From NCBI GenBank assembly GCA_028345295.1, contig JAOMDA010000003.1:28582-92581 (forward strand): DNA of 64,000 bases. The letters run 5' to 3'. Positions 63,999-64,000 of the stretch are shown here, in pieces; positions within the stretch are counted from its first letter, which is position 1; each line of letters opens with the position of its first letter. Under the pieces are notes generated by a model. It was given only the letters and a program-made list of their open reading frames with translations. It was not told the DNA's origin and did not search any database. The stretch comes from Candidatus Nitrosopelagicus sp. (GTDB lineage: Archaea > Thermoproteota > Nitrososphaeria > Nitrososphaerales > Nitrosopumilaceae). Position numbers and translations under genes: made by a program.

Positions 63999-64000
63999 AA

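Overview
The window is AT-rich archaeal DNA that reads as part of a marine or freshwater ammonia-oxidising thaumarchaeon (Nitrosopumilus/Nitrosarchaeum type). Supporting signs are archaeal-type ribosomal proteins in archaeal order, a proteasome alpha subunit, an ESCRT-III/CdvB homologue, PurP-type purine synthesis, type II GAPDH, archaeal HMG-CoA synthase, an F420-type luciferase-fold enzyme, the ND-AspRS plus GatCAB route to Asn-tRNA, TATA boxes about 25 bp ahead of start codons (leaderless genes), and frequent TTG starts. No amo genes, rRNA, insertion sequence, prophage or CRISPR array is visible. Species-level assignment is inference. No gene-free stretch exceeds 300 bp.

Layout. 1-4761: urease locus, with ureA and a ureB-ureC fusion running left (the fusion is cut by the window edge) and ureE-F-G-D running right. 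4823-6758: two paralogous winged-helix regulators, a membrane-anchored protein and purC. 6759-9849: an ArsR-like regulator behind paired operators, a DUF371 protein, an FMN/F420 split-barrel protein, then a compact block with a microprotein, a candidate structured RNA, a DUF2299-like gene, and two copies of a 29-bp sequence in inverted orientation. 9963-10036: tRNA-Asn. 10096-19740: the S10/spc-type ribosomal operon (L3 to L6, without L2), preceded by a SPOUT methyltransferase and psmA. 19795-24225: microproteins, a CdvB paralogue, and thioredoxin/CcdA genes. 23089-27284: complete bioF-bioB and bioA-bioD with a BirA-like box between the divergent arms. 27264-33985: HMG-CoA synthase, DsbA-like oxidoreductase, GAPDH, a DUF21-CBS-CorC protein and threonine synthase. 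34134-39719: small unknowns, an Hjc-like nuclease, and a tightly coupled operon of nucleotidyltransferase, luciferase-fold enzyme, thiolase and DUF35 protein. 39733-43185: purK/purE and threonine ammonia-lyase. 43225-51430: mainly lineage-specific small proteins, a class III nucleotide cyclase, a cobalamin adenosyltransferase, tRNA-Phe and an HD hydrolase. 51453-55421: a 1322-residue exported repeat protein. 55605-57151: an ornithine-cyclodeaminase-like gene and hisI. 57802-62240: aspS-gatC-gatA-gatB. 62313-63998: purP and a DoxX protein.

Functional themes are urea nitrogen use, purine synthesis (purC, purK, purE, purP), biotin synthesis, isoprenoid precursor supply, extracytoplasmic thiol chemistry, and tRNA-dependent Asn synthesis. 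I also read eleven short ORFs (25-49 codons) directly from the sequence; several are single-helix membrane peptides or zinc-ribbon peptides. The strongest candidates for something undescribed are the giant 123-residue-repeat surface protein, the structured RNA with the flanking 29-bp inverted repeats at 8.4-9.35 kb, the NTase/LLM/thiolase/DUF35 operon, and the operator pairs at 6.9 kb and 46.15 kb.
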